DNA of 64,000 bases from Chrysogorgia sp. JL179-B06 (Eukaryota; Cnidaria; Anthozoa; Scleralcyonacea; Chrysogorgiidae). The stretch covers positions 1 to 64,000 of the forward strand of contig JAYKKM010000498.1 in the NCBI GenBank assembly GCA_035772405.1, in the 5' to 3' direction. Positions 62,924 through 64,000 of the stretch are shown piece after piece (position 1 is the stretch's first letter; every line of letters starts with the position of its first letter). The translations under genes and the position numbers were made by a program. The notes under the pieces are model-generated. The model worked only from the letters and a program-made list of their open reading frames with translations. It made no database searches and was not told the origin of the DNA.

Positions 62924-63045
62924 GACATAAGAACTTGATGTTAGAACAATATAGTCCGTTGTATTCTCGTGTTACAAAACGAAAGTATCATGTTAAATGG
63001 ATTAGTAAATAAAGATATTATATACGTAATTGAGTGATTCCTACA
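62885..63045 (+). repeat. Right LTR
   Basis: 161 bp, identical to the left LTR except for one missing T in TCCGTT(T)GTATTC. Preceded by the polypurine tract. Confidence 0.95.
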
Positions 63046-63175
63046 CTATCATGAAATCCAATTTCAATCTCCCAATTTCAATCTCCCAAGAATTAGCCAA
63101 TGGGAATAATTTTTTGGTGCAAAAATAGTTTTCAGAATCTTTGCAAGATCTTGTTTGCCAACACTTCAAATTCCG

Positions 63176-63370
63176 TCAGCTTTTGCGGAACGTTTCCCAT
63201 AGTTGAGGCGAACTCTTAGCCTTTGTTCTGAGGGACTCTTTCATTTTTATGGCATGAAGTAGGTCCTTTGAAATATAAGGAGGTGTAAAGGAACGCTTTA
63301 GTATGGTTTTAGGTATAAGAGAGTCGACAGCAGCGAGGAAGGCAGCTTTCCACTTTAACCAGGCAACATT
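63176..63370 (-). pseudogene. LINE ORF2 linker fragment
   Basis: Minus strand encodes VNVAWLKWKAAFLAAVDSLI, then PKTILKRSFTPPYISKDLLH and IKMKESLRTKAKSS, the linker between endonuclease and RT in cnidarian LINEs. Short, with both ends missing. Confidence 0.55.
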
Positions 63371-63744
63371 GACGTCAGCGTTGCCAGTTTGGGTTTTTTT
63401 AAAACAAATTTGACAATTTTGGCTTCTTTGAATGCTGTTTGGCTTAAGCAATTTCGCTTGGCTTATTCCCAATTTTTGGCTTTTTTGAGGAAAAACCAAG
63501 AAAATCTGAAATCAGTTGATGTAATTTAATTGCTGGTTAATTTCAAAATGATACATTATATGTGATTGCACCGCTGACCATAGTGCAAAAAGGTTGCGTA
63601 AACCCTGTCAAACGGTCAAAGAGCTTGAACCCGAGACATTTTACTTCCTGTTTTGGTGGCAAAAGTATCGCAGGCGAGTAAGAGGTTCATGTGTCAGTTT
63701 TGTCTTGCCATGAGTTTAAGTAAGCCTCAGGGAAAGGGGAATAA

Positions 63745-64000
63745 ATGGAAAAGTAACTGACAGCTCTCGAAAATTTAAGTCGGAATGGCAGAAGGATCAT
63801 CCTTGGGTGAAAAAGGCAACAGATGGAGAAAGCGCTTATTGTAGTTTTTGCTGAATTAATATTACGCCAAGGCTGTCAAATGTGAAACATCATGAAGATT
63901 CTTCAAAGCACAAAAAGCACACAAGTATAAAGCAAAATAGAAATATTAATGCTTGCATGCCTGATAAGCTAAAAGAGGGACAATCGTTCAACATGGGAAG
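63745..64000 (+). pseudogene. hAT-type transposase N-terminus, cut by the window end
   Basis: Encodes SSRKFKSEWQKDHPWVKKAT, DGESAYCSFC, a stop, then ITPRLSNVKHHEDSSKHKKH: a BED/TTF-like finger at the start of ZBED/SCAND3-type hAT transposases, related to the copy at 21.56 kb. The in-frame stop suggests a dead copy. It continues past the window. Confidence 0.5.

Larger units (their letters stand above)
58784..63045 (+). mobile_element. Ty3/gypsy LTR retrotransposon, CsRn1-like, 4.26 kb
   Basis: LTRs at 58784-58945 and 62885-63045 (TGTAGGG...CCTACA) differ by one T. A CTAT target duplication flanks it. The primer site at 58947 (TGGTGACCCCG) matches the 3' end of tRNA-Trp as known for CsRn1-type elements. 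The purine tract CTGGGGGGGAG lies before the right LTR. It encodes Gag and a Pol with protease, RT, RNase H and integrase. Pol has two frame breaks, so it is young but probably not autonomous. Confidence 0.93.

Noticed and set aside
1..64000. tRNA, rRNA or CRISPR features
   Set aside because: I looked for cloverleaf, rRNA core and regularly spaced repeat patterns and saw none; the only tRNA-related sequence is the retrotransposon primer site at 58947.

Overview
The window looks like nuclear DNA of an invertebrate animal, probably a cnidarian such as a coral or other anthozoan. Protein-coding pieces are split by GT-AG introns, intergenic DNA is AT-rich, and the rest is a dense mosaic of animal transposons: BEL/Pao, LINEs, PIF/Harbinger, hAT, DIRS, a CsRn1-like Ty3/gypsy element, TTAA-flanked foldback elements and a Polinton. 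No bacterial features, tRNA, rRNA or CRISPR array were seen. The taxonomic guess is an inference from gene families and TE content.

Left part (1-37.2 kb). A BEL/Pao integrase relic (1-500) is followed by about 4.5 kb with no recognised gene and a LINE 3' end (5.1-5.8 kb). Two host gene pieces come next: the last two exons of a BEN-domain gene (6376-6906), and exons encoding a Tudor domain and PHD finger resembling Polycomb-like PHF1/MTF2/PHF19 proteins (7.5-10.0 kb), with a possible frameshift. Then come a HECT-domain relic, a tyrosine-recombinase relic, a LINE, a PIF/Harbinger element with both of its genes (13.7-16.9 kb), a ZBED-like hAT (18-19.5 kb), a degenerate RT, a second hAT (21.5-23.3 kb), three TTAA-flanked foldback/MITE elements (23.9-26.4 kb), a coiled-coil gene piece, a DIRS element with RT, RNase H and tyrosine recombinase (30.0-33.8 kb), a 20-bp minisatellite and a G2E3-like gene interrupted by a LINE.

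Centre (37,421-56,271). An 18.85-kb Polinton/Maverick has about 0.26-0.30-kb terminal inverted repeats and a perfect 6-bp target-site duplication (AAGCCT). It sits inside the first coding exon of a host C2H2 zinc-finger gene. It carries about 22 genes: protein-primed DNA polymerase B, chromodomain integrase, packaging ATPase, probable major capsid and penton proteins, a GIY-YIG nuclease, an RPB6-like RNA polymerase subunit, a candidate ssDNA-binding protein, a SAP/NUMOD-like DNA-binding protein, two tandem lectin-like proteins, a cluster of small membrane proteins, a possible N-myristoylated protein and zinc-finger/zinc-ribbon proteins. Most genes start directly behind an AATAAA-type motif, and most gene-group ends carry a hairpin. 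This suggests a virus-like expression system in which short start-proximal promoters and hairpin 3' ends may work with the RPB6-like subunit. Single-frame breaks occur in polB and one unknown gene, so the copy is nearly but not fully intact.

Right part (56.3-64 kb). The 5' end of the disrupted zinc-finger gene, a possible divergent host exon, an RTE-like LINE fragment ending at a perfect 18-bp hairpin, a young CsRn1-like Ty3/gypsy retrotransposon (LTRs differing by one base), a LINE fragment and the start of another hAT cut off by the window end.
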